From: Paludibacteraceae bacterium
GTDB taxonomy: Bacteria > Bacteroidota > Bacteroidia > Bacteroidales > Paludibacteraceae
DNA length: 64,000 nucleotides
Assembly (NCBI GenBank): GCA_024401555.1
Contig: JAKSKV010000010.1
Span: 24,724 to 88,723 of the forward strand
Reading direction: 5' to 3'
Below the pieces are notes generated by a model. That model was not told the DNA's origin, made no database searches, and was given only the letters and a program-made list of their open reading frames with translations. Shown here piece by piece: positions 24,136 through 33,600 of the stretch. The translations under genes and the position numbers were made by a program. Numbering within the stretch: the stretch's first letter is position 1; the number at the start of each line of letters is the position of its first letter.

Positions 24136-24171
24136 AATCTTACATGTTTAAGTCGTGTTATAAATTTGATG

Positions 24172-24179
24172 CAAATATA
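24172..24179 (-). promoter_or_regulatory. -7 box of amtB
   Basis: Minus strand reads TATATTTG, 36 bp before the amtB start codon at 24135. Confidence 0.7.
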
Positions 24180-24394
24180 GTCAAAAAGTAAGTGAAACAA
24201 ACAAATTGATAGCAAAAAGTAAGGTAAAATTATGAAACTATTGAATATAGAAAGTTGTAGAATGATGTTTCGCAGCGGTTGTGTTTGTGTAAGATGCAGA
24301 TTGTCAGATATTTGTGTTTTGTTGCGGTTCCCGTTTGTTTTGACAAAAAGTTTTTAATATCGTGAAATAGCTTTCGTTTTGTCATGGTTTAGGC

Positions 24395-24427
24395 GTAAAA
24401 AAAAGCACGACTGGTGTGTCGTGCTTT
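24395..24427 (-). terminator. Terminator of the trx-rfbACD operon
   Basis: AAAGCACGAC pairs with GTCGTGCTTT around a six-base loop, with a T-run on the minus strand, 23 bp after the rfbD stop. Confidence 0.9.
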
Positions 24428-24449
24428 GTATGGGGAGGTTTGCCAACGC

Positions 24450-25304
24450 CTATTGTTGCTCCAAAATGGCGATACATTCCTTTAATGATTCCTTCCAATA
24501 AGGAACCGTTACGCCAGCCTCTTTGATCTTGCGTTTGTTGAGGACGCTGTATGCAGGTCTCTCTGCGGCAGTAGGATATTCAAAACTTTCAATAGCGTTA
24601 ACCTTGGTCGATAATCCTGCGATTTCGAAAATGGCTTTGGTGAAATCGAACCAACTGATGACACCCTCATTGGAGAAGTGGTAGGTCTGGAAACCTGTGA
24701 TGCCCTTTTCTAATAGAGTCATAATGGCGAAGGCCAAATCTGTCGCATAGGTTGGGGTTCCGATTTGGTCGTAAACGACGTTGAGAGATTCTCGCTCTTT
24801 GCCTAATCTGATCATCGTCTTCACGAAGTTATTGCCATATTCGCTGTATAACCATGCGGTACGGATGACGATAGCGTCGCATCCGCTCTTCTCTACCTCC
24901 ACTTCGCCTTGGCGCTTTGTGCGGCCATAGACGCCGATCGGTTGTGTGGCGTCGCTCTCCTTCAATGGGAGACTTGACTTGCCGTCGAAAACATAGTCTG
25001 TGGAGATGTGTACCAATTTTGCGCCGACTGATTTTGCTGCCAACGCAAGGTTCTTAGGACCGTCTATGTTGATTTTGGCTGCCAACTCCTCGCAAGATTC
25101 TGCTTTGTCCACCGCGGTGAAGGCGGCGCAGTTAATGATTGCGTTGATGCTCTCTTTTTTTACCAAGTCCTCCAATAGTTGAAGGTTGGTGATATCCACC
25201 TCTGGCATGTCTGTGTAGACAAACTTATGCTGAGGGTATTTGTTCGATATTTTGCGGACGGAATTGCCAAGTTGCCCATTCGCGCCTGTCACTAAAATAT
25301 TCAT
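24450..25304 (-). CDS. rfbD: dTDP-4-dehydrorhamnose reductase
   Basis: 284 residues from the ATG at 25304; the longer frame to 25352 would run into rfbC. Short-chain dehydrogenase of the RmlD type: nucleotide-binding GANGQLGNSV near the N-terminus, HISTDYVFDG, and the catalytic YGRTKRQGE (Tyr-x3-Lys). It reduces dTDP-4-dehydro-L-rhamnose to dTDP-L-rhamnose with NAD(P)H, the last step of dTDP-rhamnose synthesis for LPS or capsule. Last gene of the operon, 17 bp after rfbC. Confidence 0.95.
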   Translation of the reverse strand: MNILVTGANGQLGNSVRKISNKYPQHKFVYTDMPEVDITNLQLLEDLVKKESINAIINCAAFTAVDKAESCEELAAKINIDGPKNLALAAKSVGAKLVHISTDYVFDGKSSLPLKESDATQPIGVYGRTKRQGEVEVEKSGCDAIVIRTAWLYSEYGNNFVKTMIRLGKERESLNVVYDQIGTPTYATDLAFAIMTLLEKGITGFQTYHFSNEGVISWFDFTKAIFEIAGLSTKVNAIESFEYPTAAERPAYSVLNKRKIKEAGVTVPYWKESLKECIAILEQQ

Positions 25305-25321
25305 TGTAGTTCCGTTGTTTA

Positions 25322-25870
25322 TTACTCGAATACCTCCGCATCTTTGAGACACGGATGTTTTTGGTCCTTCTCGGAAAGAAGCATCTCATTTGCGGAAATG
25401 CCCCAATCAATGTTGATAGCTGGATCGTTGAAGGCGATGCCGGCGTCTGCTTGCGGTGCGTAGACGTTGTCCACCTTGTATGTGAAGATCGCCTCTTGGC
25501 TCTTTACGACGAATCCATGGGCGAAACCTCTCGGAATAAAGAGTTGTTTCTTGTTCTCTTCGCTTAACAAGACAGCGACGTGTTGTCCAAATGTCGGCGA
25601 ACTTTTTCTGATGTCAACCGCAACGTCAAGCACTTCGCCCTTGATGACGCGGACCAATTTTGCCTGTGAGCAGTCTCCTTTTTGATAGTGAAGACCTCTG
25701 AGGACTCCGTATGAAGATTTGGATTCGTTGTCTTGAACGAAATCGACCTTCCCGATATGCTCCTCGAATTCGTTTTGTTTGAAGGATTCCATGAAGTATC
25801 CTCTGCTGTCAGCGAATACTTTGGGTTCAATCACCCATACTCCTTTGATTTTCTGTTCTGTGAATATCAT
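25322..25870 (-). CDS. rfbC: dTDP-4-dehydrorhamnose 3,5-epimerase
   Basis: 182 residues, cupin fold. The catalytic His is in YGVLRGLHYQKGD, followed by LVRVIKGEVLDVAVDIRKSS and PRGFAHGFVV. It epimerises C3 and C5 of dTDP-4-dehydro-6-deoxyglucose. Length is normal for RmlC. Its start codon overlaps the rfbA stop (4 bp, ATGA type), so the two are translationally coupled; rfbD follows 17 bp after its stop. Confidence 0.95.
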   Translation of the reverse strand: MIFTEQKIKGVWVIEPKVFADSRGYFMESFKQNEFEEHIGKVDFVQDNESKSSYGVLRGLHYQKGDCSQAKLVRVIKGEVLDVAVDIRKSSPTFGQHVAVLLSEENKKQLFIPRGFAHGFVVKSQEAIFTYKVDNVYAPQADAGIAFNDPAINIDWGISANEMLLSEKDQKHPCLKDAEVFE

Positions 25871-26736
25871 ATTTGTTCAAGTAAAGACAATATATACTGG
25901 CCGTAAAGGGTTTTGCCAAGACGTTCTCCCAGTTTTCTTAATTGATCATCGGAAATCCATCCGTTTCTCCAAGCGATCTCCTCGATGCAAGCGATGTAGA
26001 ATCCTTGTCTCTTTTGGATGGTCGCCACAAAGTTACTGGCCTCTAACAAGGAGTCGCAATTGCCGGTGTCCAGCCAAGTAAAGCCTCGACCGAATTTTTG
26101 CATTCTCAATGTGCCCTCCTCAAGGTAAAGTTTGTTGAGGTCGGTGATCTCGTACTCGCCGCGTGCGGATGGTTTTAATGATTTCGCCTTCTCTGTGACG
26201 GTCTCGTCGAAGAAGTACAATCCTGGTACGGCGTAGTTGGATTTAGGATGGACTGGTTTCTCCTCAAGAGAGATGACTTTGCCCGTCTCGTCAAATTCGG
26301 CCACGCCGTAGGCGGTTGGATCTTTGACGTAATATCCGAAAATCGTTGCCCCCTTTTGTGGCTTGGAGGCGTTTCTTAGCATTTCAGAAAAGTTTTGTCC
26401 GTAGAAAAGATTGTCACCCAAAATGAGACATCCAGCTTCTCCATTTAGGAAGTCGGCGCCCAAGACGAAAGCTTGCGCCAATCCGTTGGGCTCGTGTTGA
26501 ACCACATAGCTGAACTTCATGCCGAAATCCTCGCCGGTTCCCAGCAGTTGTTGGAACATAGGAAGGTCTCTTGGTGTGGAGATGATCAACACTTCACGGA
26601 TGTCCGCCAACATCAAGGTGGATAGCGGATAGTAAATCATCGGTTTGTCGTAAACCGGCATGATTTGTTTGGAAATCGCCTTCGACAACGGAAATAGTCG
26701 GGTAGCGCTTCCTCCTGCTAATATGATACCCTTCAT
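25867..26736 (-). CDS. rfbA: Glucose-1-phosphate thymidylyltransferase
   Basis: 289 residues, normal for RmlA. Nucleotide-binding signature GGSATRLFPLSKAISKQ then MPVYDKPMIYYPLS. The usual GGSGTRLxPLT is slightly changed here (Ala for Gly), and LGDNLFYGQ and YPVY-region motifs follow. It makes dTDP-glucose from glucose-1-phosphate and dTTP, the first step towards dTDP-rhamnose. It overlaps rfbC by 4 bp and starts 4 bp after the thioredoxin gene, so all four are one unit. rfbB (4,6-dehydratase), which completes the pathway, is not in the window. Confidence 0.95.
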   Translation of the reverse strand: MKGIILAGGSATRLFPLSKAISKQIMPVYDKPMIYYPLSTLMLADIREVLIISTPRDLPMFQQLLGTGEDFGMKFSYVVQHEPNGLAQAFVLGADFLNGEAGCLILGDNLFYGQNFSEMLRNASKPQKGATIFGYYVKDPTAYGVAEFDETGKVISLEEKPVHPKSNYAVPGLYFFDETVTEKAKSLKPSARGEYEITDLNKLYLEEGTLRMQKFGRGFTWLDTGNCDSLLEASNFVATIQKRQGFYIACIEEIAWRNGWISDDQLRKLGERLGKTLYGQYILSLLEQI

Positions 26737-26740
26737 AATG

Positions 26741-27190
26741 TTATTTCTTTAACAATACAGTCTTGATGGCGTTTCTGATTTCCTCCTTTGGCAGTGCGCC
26801 GCGGCTTGCTTGTGGTTGAGCGTCTTGGGGAACGAAGATCAACAAAGGAATACTGGTCGCACCGAAGTAACCAGCCAACTCCTTCTCCTTGTCCACATCT
26901 ACCTTGTAGATATAGATTTCGTCCTTGTACTCTTTCGCCAAATCATCCAAGTATGGAGAAATCATACGGCATGGACCACACCATGTGGCGTAAAAATCGA
27001 TGATACAAGGCTTGTCGCCTAAGTATTTCCATCCATCCTTGTCCACGTCCACAACCAACTTCTTGAATTCATCGCGGTTGAGGTGCTTAACGGTGCCGCT
27101 TGCGTTTTTGTTGTCGGCGGCGTATAGACATGAGGTCAATCCCAACAAAAGGTATATGATTGACGCTTTGAATAAATTGCTTTTTGCCAT
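26741..27190 (-). CDS. Thioredoxin-domain lipoprotein
   Basis: 149 residues. Lipoprotein signal with lipobox LTSC (Cys21), then about 30 residues of spacer and a thioredoxin fold with the active site FYATWCGPCRMISPYL and the cis-Pro segment ATSIPLLIFV. Expected to face the periplasm as a thiol-disulfide reductase or oxidoreductase with unknown partners. It is the first gene of an operon with rfbA-rfbC-rfbD (4-bp gap). A TAACTTTG -7 box lies 32 bp upstream. The pairing of a redox protein with rhamnose synthesis is probably promoter sharing, not a pathway link. Confidence 0.9.
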   Translation of the reverse strand: MAKSNLFKASIIYLLLGLTSCLYAADNKNASGTVKHLNRDEFKKLVVDVDKDGWKYLGDKPCIIDFYATWCGPCRMISPYLDDLAKEYKDEIYIYKVDVDKEKELAGYFGATSIPLLIFVPQDAQPQASRGALPKEEIRNAIKTVLLKK

Positions 27191-27221
27191 ATTTGTTGTC
27201 GTTTATCTTGTTAATAATATG

Positions 27222-27229
27222 CAAAGTTA
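27222..27229 (-). promoter_or_regulatory. -7 box of the trx-rfbACD operon
   Basis: Minus strand reads TAACTTTG, 31 bp before the thioredoxin start codon. Confidence 0.7.
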
Positions 27230-27340
27230 ATATTATTTTTCAATAAGCAAGGTGTGCGTTTGTCTCTATTGTTAAAAAATGTAGTAGCGGTTGGCGAGTC
27301 CGTTTTGCGGCGGGCTATTTTATATTAAGCGGAATTGATG

Positions 27341-27348
27341 TATATTCG
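27341..27348 (+). promoter_or_regulatory. Possible -7 box of ahcY
   Basis: TATATTCG differs from TAnnTTTG at one position. It would give a leader of about 95 nt with only weak hairpin potential. Confidence 0.35.
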
Positions 27349-27448
27349 CGGTCTGAAAATCCTTTCTCCGCCGGAATGTCCGTCGATTGAACGGCGCTTT
27401 GTGTTGAAGGTGTTATTCGTTTGAAAATTAATAAATTAATAAGATATT

Positions 27449-28867
27449 ATGGAGGAAGCTTTGTTTTCATCCCTTCCGTATAAAGTTGCGGATATGAGTT
27501 TGGCTGATTTTGGTCGCAAAGAGATTGAATTGGCTGAAAAAGAGATGCCAGGATTGATGGCGCTTCGTGAAAAGTATGGTAACCAAAAGCCTTTGAAGGG
27601 TGCGAGAGTCTCCGGCTCTTTGCATATGACCATTCAAACGGCTGTCTTGATTGAGACTTTGGTGGCTTTGGGTGCCGAGGTTCGCTGGGCAAGTTGCAAT
27701 ATCTTCTCCACCCAAGACCATGCCGCCGCCGCTATCGCAGCTGCTGGTGTGCCAGTCTTTGCATGGAAAGGCGAGACGCTTGCCGATTATTGGTGGTGTA
27801 CTTTACAAGCCTTGAATTTCGGTAATGGCATGGGACCTAATATGATTGTCGATGATGGTGGTGATGCTACGCTGATGATCCATTTGGGTGCTGATGCGGA
27901 GAAAGATGCCTCTGTTTTGGATCGTTCCGCCGATAGTGAGGATGAGATTGAATTGTTGAAGATTTTGAAGTCTATCCGTTCTGTGGATGGCGATTTCTTT
28001 AACCGTATGATTCCTTCGATCAAGGGTGTTTCTGAGGAGACCACCACGGGCGTTCACCGTTTATACCAAATGGAGAAGGAGGGTAAACTTCGAATTCCTG
28101 CATTCAATGTGAATGATTCTGTAACCAAATCTAAGTTCGATAACCTATATGGATGTCGTGAGTCTTTGGCTGACGGTATCAAGCGCGCGACCGACATTAT
28201 GGTGGCCGGTAAGGTGGTTGTGGTTTGCGGATATGGTGATGTGGGCAAGGGTTGCGCACACTCTATGCGTTATTATGGTGCCCGCGTCTTGATTACGGAA
28301 ATCGATCCTATCTGCGCATTGCAAGCTGCGATGGAGGGATACGAGGTGGTAACAGTGGAGGATGCGCTTGCGGAGGGTGATATCTATGTGACCACGACCG
28401 GCAATGTGGACATCATTACCATCGAGCATATGGAGAAGATGAAGGATTCCGCCATTGTCTGCAACATTGGACACTTCGATAGCGAAATTCAAGTGGATAA
28501 GTTGAAAAAGTACCCGGGCATTGTTCGTAGAAATATTAAACCACAAGTAGATCAATTCTTCTTCCCTGATGGCCATTCCATTATTTTGTTGGCTGAGGGC
28601 CGTTTGGTCAATTTGGGTTGTGCCACTGGTCACCCATCTTTCGTGATGAGTAATTCCTTCACCAACCAGACGTTGGCGCAAATCGAGCTTTTCACGAAGC
28701 CTTACAAGGTTGGCGTTTACTGCTTGCCAAAGGAGTTGGATGAGGAGGTGGCTCGCCTCCATTTGACTAAGATTGGGGCGAAGTTGACTAAGTTGACTCC
28801 TGCACAAGCGGCTTACATAGGCGTTTCTGTGGATGGCCCATACAAATCCGAGTGGTATAGATATTGA
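27449..28867 (+). CDS. ahcY: Adenosylhomocysteinase (S-adenosyl-L-homocysteine hydrolase)
   Basis: 472 residues, cytoplasmic NAD-dependent enzyme that splits S-adenosylhomocysteine into adenosine and homocysteine and so relieves inhibition of methyltransferases. Key segments are [51 protein letters not shown] with the NAD site [10 protein letters not shown], and the C-terminal cap that ends in YKSEWYRY (conserved Lys/Tyr cofactor contacts from the partner subunit). Length is that of the long bacterial form. Single-gene unit followed by a strong hairpin. Confidence 0.97.
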   Translation: MEEALFSSLPYKVADMSLADFGRKEIELAEKEMPGLMALREKYGNQKPLKGARVSGSLHMTIQTAVLIETLVALGAEVRWASCNIFSTQDHAAAAIAAAGVPVFAWKGETLADYWWCTLQALNFGNGMGPNMIVDDGGDATLMIHLGADAEKDASVLDRSADSEDEIELLKILKSIRSVDGDFFNRMIPSIKGVSEETTTGVHRLYQMEKEGKLRIPAFNVNDSVTKSKFDNLYGCRESLADGIKRATDIMVAGKVVVVCGYGDVGKGCAHSMRYYGARVLITEIDPICALQAAMEGYEVVTVEDALAEGDIYVTTTGNVDIITIEHMEKMKDSAIVCNIGHFDSEIQVDKLKKYPGIVRRNIKPQVDQFFFPDGHSIILLAEGRLVNLGCATGHPSFVMSNSFTNQTLAQIELFTKPYKVGVYCLPKELDEEVARLHLTKIGAKLTKLTPAQAAYIGVSVDGPYKSEWYRY

Positions 28868-28883
28868 TTTTCTGTGTCAGGGG

Positions 28884-28917
28884 ACACTCTCTTCCGCCTG
28901 ATTGCGGAGGAGAGTGT
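28884..28917 (+). terminator. Hairpin after ahcY
   Basis: ACACTCTC plus TCCGC pairs with GCGGA plus GAGAGTGT, a stem of 13 bp with one internal mismatch and a six-base loop. It lacks a strong T-run. Confidence 0.7.
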
Positions 28918-28982
28918 TCGCTTAATTTACGCATATTGATAAAAAATATCATTATTTTTATTTGTTATTAACGATTTTTAAA

Positions 28983-28990
28983 TAACTTTG
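28983..28990 (+). promoter_or_regulatory. -7 box of the 29045 barrel gene
   Basis: TAACTTTG with a TTTG -33-type box at 28961-28964 (18-bp spacer), the clearest two-part promoter of the window. Confidence 0.75.
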
Positions 28991-29044
28991 TGCGGTTTGA
29001 AGCGGAGTGCTTCATTCATATTGAAAAAGTAATTTTTAAAGTCC

Positions 29045-29776
29045 ATGAAAAAGATATTTTTTGCGCTTGCGGCTTTGCTTCTTTTGTCATCCAATTTGAT
29101 GGCGGAAAAGGATGTTAAGTTGCGTTTCGGTTTGGAGGCAGGTTATAACATGACCAAATGGAATGGAAAGATTATGCCGGATTATGGTGTTTCCCCAGAT
29201 TTGATCTCCGGTTCATCCGATATTGATAAGGCGGTTATCAGACCAGGTTTCCATGCAGGAGCTATGGCGGATATCGTGATTGAGACGCACTGGTCTATCC
29301 AACCTGAGTTGCTCTTCCAAATGGAGGGTTCTGAATTGACTCTTCCTCTCTCGGTTCAAGAGGCGGATGAGGATATGGAGGTCTCTTTGGAGGGTTCAAT
29401 TACAGAAAAGTACACTGCGGCATACATCCGTATCCCAGTACTTGTATATTACAACATCACCAATGTAGGACCGGGTCAATTGTCTCCAGGTATTGGTATC
29501 TTCTTGGCCGGAGGTGTCGGTGGTAAAGGAAAGATCACTGGCCGTAAGACATTCGGTGTGGATGGTATCTTGGATGAGTTCGATTGGGGTATGAACGTGA
29601 AGGTGGCTTACGAATTGCAAAAAGTAGCCAGTGGTCTTTATATGTCTGCAGGTTTCTCTCAAGGACTCACCACTTCTAAATCAACCGGTTTCAGCGTATC
29701 CGTAGGTTACAAGTTCCAATACTGGAAGGGCATCAAGCGTGCTTACAACACCGGTATCTTGGAGTATAACCCATAG
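29045..29776 (+). CDS. Outer-membrane beta-barrel protein (PorT-like)
   Basis: 243 residues. Signal peptide MKKIFFALAALLLLSSNLMA, then an outer-membrane beta-barrel domain: VKLRFGLEAGYNMTKWNG, GFHAGAMADIVIETHWSIQPELL (strand pair), YIRIPVLVYYNITN, FLAGGVGGKGKITG, LYMSAGFSQGLTTS, and FSVSVGYKFQYWK as a final strand; a 15-residue tail follows. Predicted eight-stranded barrel with an acidic loop (EADEDMEVSLEGS). Function unknown; such proteins are abundant in Bacteroidota envelopes. Strong promoter upstream suggests good expression. A radical SAM gene follows 18 bp downstream and may be read through. Confidence 0.82.
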   Translation: MKKIFFALAALLLLSSNLMAEKDVKLRFGLEAGYNMTKWNGKIMPDYGVSPDLISGSSDIDKAVIRPGFHAGAMADIVIETHWSIQPELLFQMEGSELTLPLSVQEADEDMEVSLEGSITEKYTAAYIRIPVLVYYNITNVGPGQLSPGIGIFLAGGVGGKGKITGRKTFGVDGILDEFDWGMNVKVAYELQKVASGLYMSAGFSQGLTTSKSTGFSVSVGYKFQYWKGIKRAYNTGILEYNP

Positions 29777-29794
29777 TGGAGCGACCTAAATCGA

Positions 29795-30631
29795 ATGCGA
29801 TTTAAAAAAGTTTACATTGAGATAACTAACCGATGTAATTTCGCTTGTAGTTTCTGCTGCAAGTCAGATCGGAAAAAAGAGTATGTATCGCCGGAGCGTT
29901 TTTCGGCGATACTTTTTTCTATTAAGCCCTATACGAACTATATTTACCTGCATGTTTTGGGTGAACCGTTGCTCCATCCCCAATTAGCTGAATTGTTGCG
30001 AATAGCGGATGAAATGGGTTTCCATGTGAATCTCACCACCAATGGATCGTTGCTTGCGATGCGACGCTCTGTTTTGCTCGAATCTTCCATTAGGCAATTT
30101 AACATCTCCCTTCATGATGCGGAGGAGAATGTGGACGAGTCGCATTGGAACCACTATTTGGATGAAGTGTTCTCGTTCGCCGATGAACGAGCTCAGCAAA
30201 GTTATTTCTCTCTGCGTTTATGGAATAGGATGGGGGATGGTTGCTCTTCCTTTAATCAGTTTTGCCTTGAAAAGATGGCGAATCATTGGCAGGTGGATAT
30301 GTCGGATGCGATGCAATCCCGAAATAAAAAACTAACAGACCATATATTCTTTCAGAACGCCGCCCGTTTTTCATGGCCTGGCGAGAAATCGTTGCAGGTG
30401 AGAAACCGTACCTGTTATGCGCTTAAAGATCATGTGGCCATACTGGTGGATGGTACTGTCGTGCCTTGTTGTTTGGATGGTAATGCGGACCTCTCGTTGG
30501 GTAATATTTTCCAACAACCTTTTGGTGAGATCATTTCGTGTGAACGGGCAGAGAAGATGTTGGCGGGTTTCCGTCTTCATACGGCGGTGGAGCCGCTCTG
30601 TGCGGATTGTGGTTTTATTGTCGGAGGGTAA
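29795..30631 (+). CDS. Radical SAM protein with SPASM-type C-terminus
   Basis: 278 residues. The radical SAM cluster motif is NRCNFACSFCC (Cys14, Cys18, Cys21), followed by YLHVLGEPLLHPQLAELL and NLTTNGSLL as in the family's GGEP and second strand regions. The C-terminal third has several Cys (RNRTCYALKDHVAILVDGTV, VPCCLDG, LCADCGF), as in SPASM/twitch domains that bind an extra Fe-S cluster. It would cleave S-adenosylmethionine to a 5'-deoxyadenosyl radical. Substrate unknown: no precursor peptide or sulfatase gene is adjacent. Ends 47 bp from the convergent mfd stop. Confidence 0.88.
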   Translation: MRFKKVYIEITNRCNFACSFCCKSDRKKEYVSPERFSAILFSIKPYTNYIYLHVLGEPLLHPQLAELLRIADEMGFHVNLTTNGSLLAMRRSVLLESSIRQFNISLHDAEENVDESHWNHYLDEVFSFADERAQQSYFSLRLWNRMGDGCSSFNQFCLEKMANHWQVDMSDAMQSRNKKLTDHIFFQNAARFSWPGEKSLQVRNRTCYALKDHVAILVDGTVVPCCLDGNADLSLGNIFQQPFGEIISCERAEKMLAGFRLHTAVEPLCADCGFIVGG

Positions 30632-30678
30632 GACGCTCCTACCGCTCCGACTTTCCCCTTGTTAGATATTATTCAAGG

Positions 30679-33600
30679 TTAGATTTTGCTCAAAATATTG
30701 TATGCCTCGGTGACGTTGTTCACGTCCAAGAACTGGATGCTTCGTCTTCCGCCGGTCTCCCTGATTTTGCAACGAACGGCATGCTCTTGTAGGTAGGTGA
30801 GGATTCTGCCGAACACATCCGTCTGGTAGTAAGGCGATTCGTCCGATTGGATGAAATAGCCCGTCATACGGTTCATTTTCAACGTGAGGCGCTCGAATCC
30901 TAAATTCACCGCAATCCACCTTAGTCGTACCAGTTGGAGCAGATCCTCCGTTTGGGATGGAAGGGCGCCAAATCGGTCAATTAGTCGGTTGGTGAATTCC
31001 GCCAACTCTTTTTCGTCTTTCACATTGTCCAATTCCCGGTAGAGGGACATACGTTCCGAAACACTTTCGATGTATTCCGATGGGAAGGTAAGCTCCATGT
31101 CTGTCTCGATTTGACAATCCGTGACGAACTGTTGCTCCGCATTTTTCCCATTCTCCTCCGCGTATAGATCCGCAAACTCGTTGGCTTTCAACTCAGAGAC
31201 TGCCTCATTCAAGACTTTTTGGTAGGCTTCATAACCTAAATCCGCAATGAATCCACTCTGTTCGGCGCCTAAAAGATTGCCAGCTCCGCGAATGTCTAAG
31301 TCCTGCATCGCGATGTTGAATCCGCTACCTAGTTCCGAAAAACTCTCGATGGCTTGTAGCCTGCGTCGTGCATCGGTAGTGAGGTTGGTCAGTGGTGGAG
31401 CCAACAGGTAACAGAAGGCTCTTCGGTTGCTTCTTCCCACACGACCGCGTAGCTGGTGCAAGTCGCTCAAACCGAAGTTCTGCGCTTCGTTGACGATGAT
31501 GGTGTTGCAGTTGGAGATGTCGATGCCCGATTCCACGATAGTGGTGGCCAAAAGTACGTCGTATTCGTAGTCCAAAAAGTCGAGGATAATCTTCTCCAAG
31601 TCTTCGCCCTTCATCTGTCCGTGGCCGATGCATACCCTTGCTTCTGGCACCAATCTTTTGATTAACGCGGCGATTTCGTTAAGGTTCTGTACACGGTTGT
31701 TGATGAAGAAAACCTGCCCGTTTCGGTCCAATTCGTATTGAATAGCCTCTTGGATCACCTTCTCGCTGAAGGTGTGGAGCTCGGTCTGTATTGGGTAGCG
31801 GTTAGGCGGAGGCGTCGTGATGACCGAGAGGTCTCTGGCGCCCATAAGTGAGAATTGTAAGGTGCGCGGAATCGGTGTGGCCGTCATGGTTAATGTGTCG
31901 ACATTGACCTTCATCTGCTTGATCTTCTCCTTGGTGGATACTCCGAATTTTTGCTCTTCGTCGATGATGAGCAATCCCAAGTCTTTGAATTTGACCTCTT
32001 TACCTAATATTTTTTGTGTGCCTATCAGAATGTTGATTTCGCCTTCCCCTAACTCCTTGACAATGCGTTTGGTCTCTTTCAAGGAGCGGGATCGGTTGAG
32101 GTAATCCACCTTGACGGGGAAATCCTTCAATCGCTCGGAGAATGTCTTGTAGTGTTGCAGTGCTAATACGGTGGTAGGTACCAATATGGCTACCTGTTTG
32201 TTGTCCGTCGTGGCTTTGAAGGCGGCGCGGACAGCAATCTCCGTTTTGCCGAAACCTACGTCTCCGCAGACGAGGCGGTCCATCGGCATGTCTCGTTCCA
32301 TATCACGTTTTACGTCGGCTGTCGTTTTAATTTGGTCTGGCGTATCTTCGTAGATAAAGGAGGCCTCCAACTCTGATTGCAGAAAACTATCTTTGGAGTA
32401 TGCGTAACCCTTCTCCTCTCTACGCTTCGCATAGAGGGCGATCAGATCTCGCGCGATGTCTTTGACGTGTTTTTTTGTGCGTTCCTTGATGGTTTGCCAA
32501 GCGCCCGTTCCCAACTTATTGATGCGGGGTTCGTCGCCCTCCTTGCTCTTGTAGCGAGAAATTTTGTGCAGGGAGTGGATGCTGACCAGCAGCATATCGT
32601 CGTTTTGGTACAACAGTTTGATCACCTCTTGCTTTTTTCCATTGGAATCGACTTGGATCAAACCAGCGAATCGACCGATACCGTGGTCGATATGGACCAC
32701 ATAGTCGCCTGGCTTGAAATCCTGCAACTCTTTGAGTGTGAGTGATAGTTGTCCGGATCTGGCCCTGTCGGATCGTAAAGAGTATTTGTGGTAACGGTCG
32801 AAAATTTGGTGGTCGGTATAGCAACAGACATTGATTGTATGGTCGATGAAACCTCGGTGCAAGGTCTTGCGGATAGGGGTGAAGGTGACCTTGTCCCCTC
32901 TGTCCTCAAAAATAGAGGCGAGACGGTCGGTTTGGTGTAGGTTGTCGCTTAGGACGAACACCTCATACCCTTTGTTGCTTTTGGTCTCGAAATCGGTGCT
33001 GACCAAGTCGAAGTTCTTGTTGAATACAGGCTGAGGCGAGGATTCGAAGTGGATATTGTCCGACTCTTCTCCCATATCGTGTCCGCCAAAAACGACACGT
33101 TTCAAACGGGTGCAATCTTCGAAAAAAGTTGCGCTATCGATGATTGCCTCCTCTTCCGTAATCTCCTCGGAATAGTTGCTTATTCTATCAAAAGCGTAGC
33201 GGAAATCGTTGAAAAAGAGTATTGTGTCTTTCCCTAATAAAGAGAATAACGGTACGGCCGATTCGTTGTTTTCGTGGATGTTGGATACGATTGAGATCTC
33301 CTCTTGCTTCTCGAGAGAGAGCTGACTCTCGATGTTGAATGTTCGGATCGACTCGATCTCGTCGCCGAAGAAATCGACACGGTAGGGGTATTCGCAAGAA
33401 AAGGAGAATACATCGATGATACTTCCTCTGACGGAAAATTGGCCAGGCTCATAAACAAAATCCACTCTGGAGAACCCATATTCGCAAAGCGCCTGGATGA
33501 TGAAGTCGGTGTCGATGCTTTGGCCTACCGAAAGGTTTAGCGTCTTTTTGTTGAGCTCGGATTTGTCCACTACACGCTCAGCTACCGCTTCGGGAAACGA

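Larger units (their letters stand above)
24136..24449. other. 314-bp intergenic region, amtB promoter and rfbD terminator
   Basis: Holds the minus-strand amtB -7 box at 24172-24179 and, at the other end, the hairpin after rfbD at 24395-24427. Between them (24180-24390) I see only AT-rich sequence with no coding frame or clear palindrome. Confidence 0.6.

Noticed and set aside
27349-27448. SAH riboswitch in the ahcY leader
   Set aside because: The leader has only a weak CGCCG/CGGCG pairing and no recognisable aptamer, and SAH riboswitches are not expected in this phylum.
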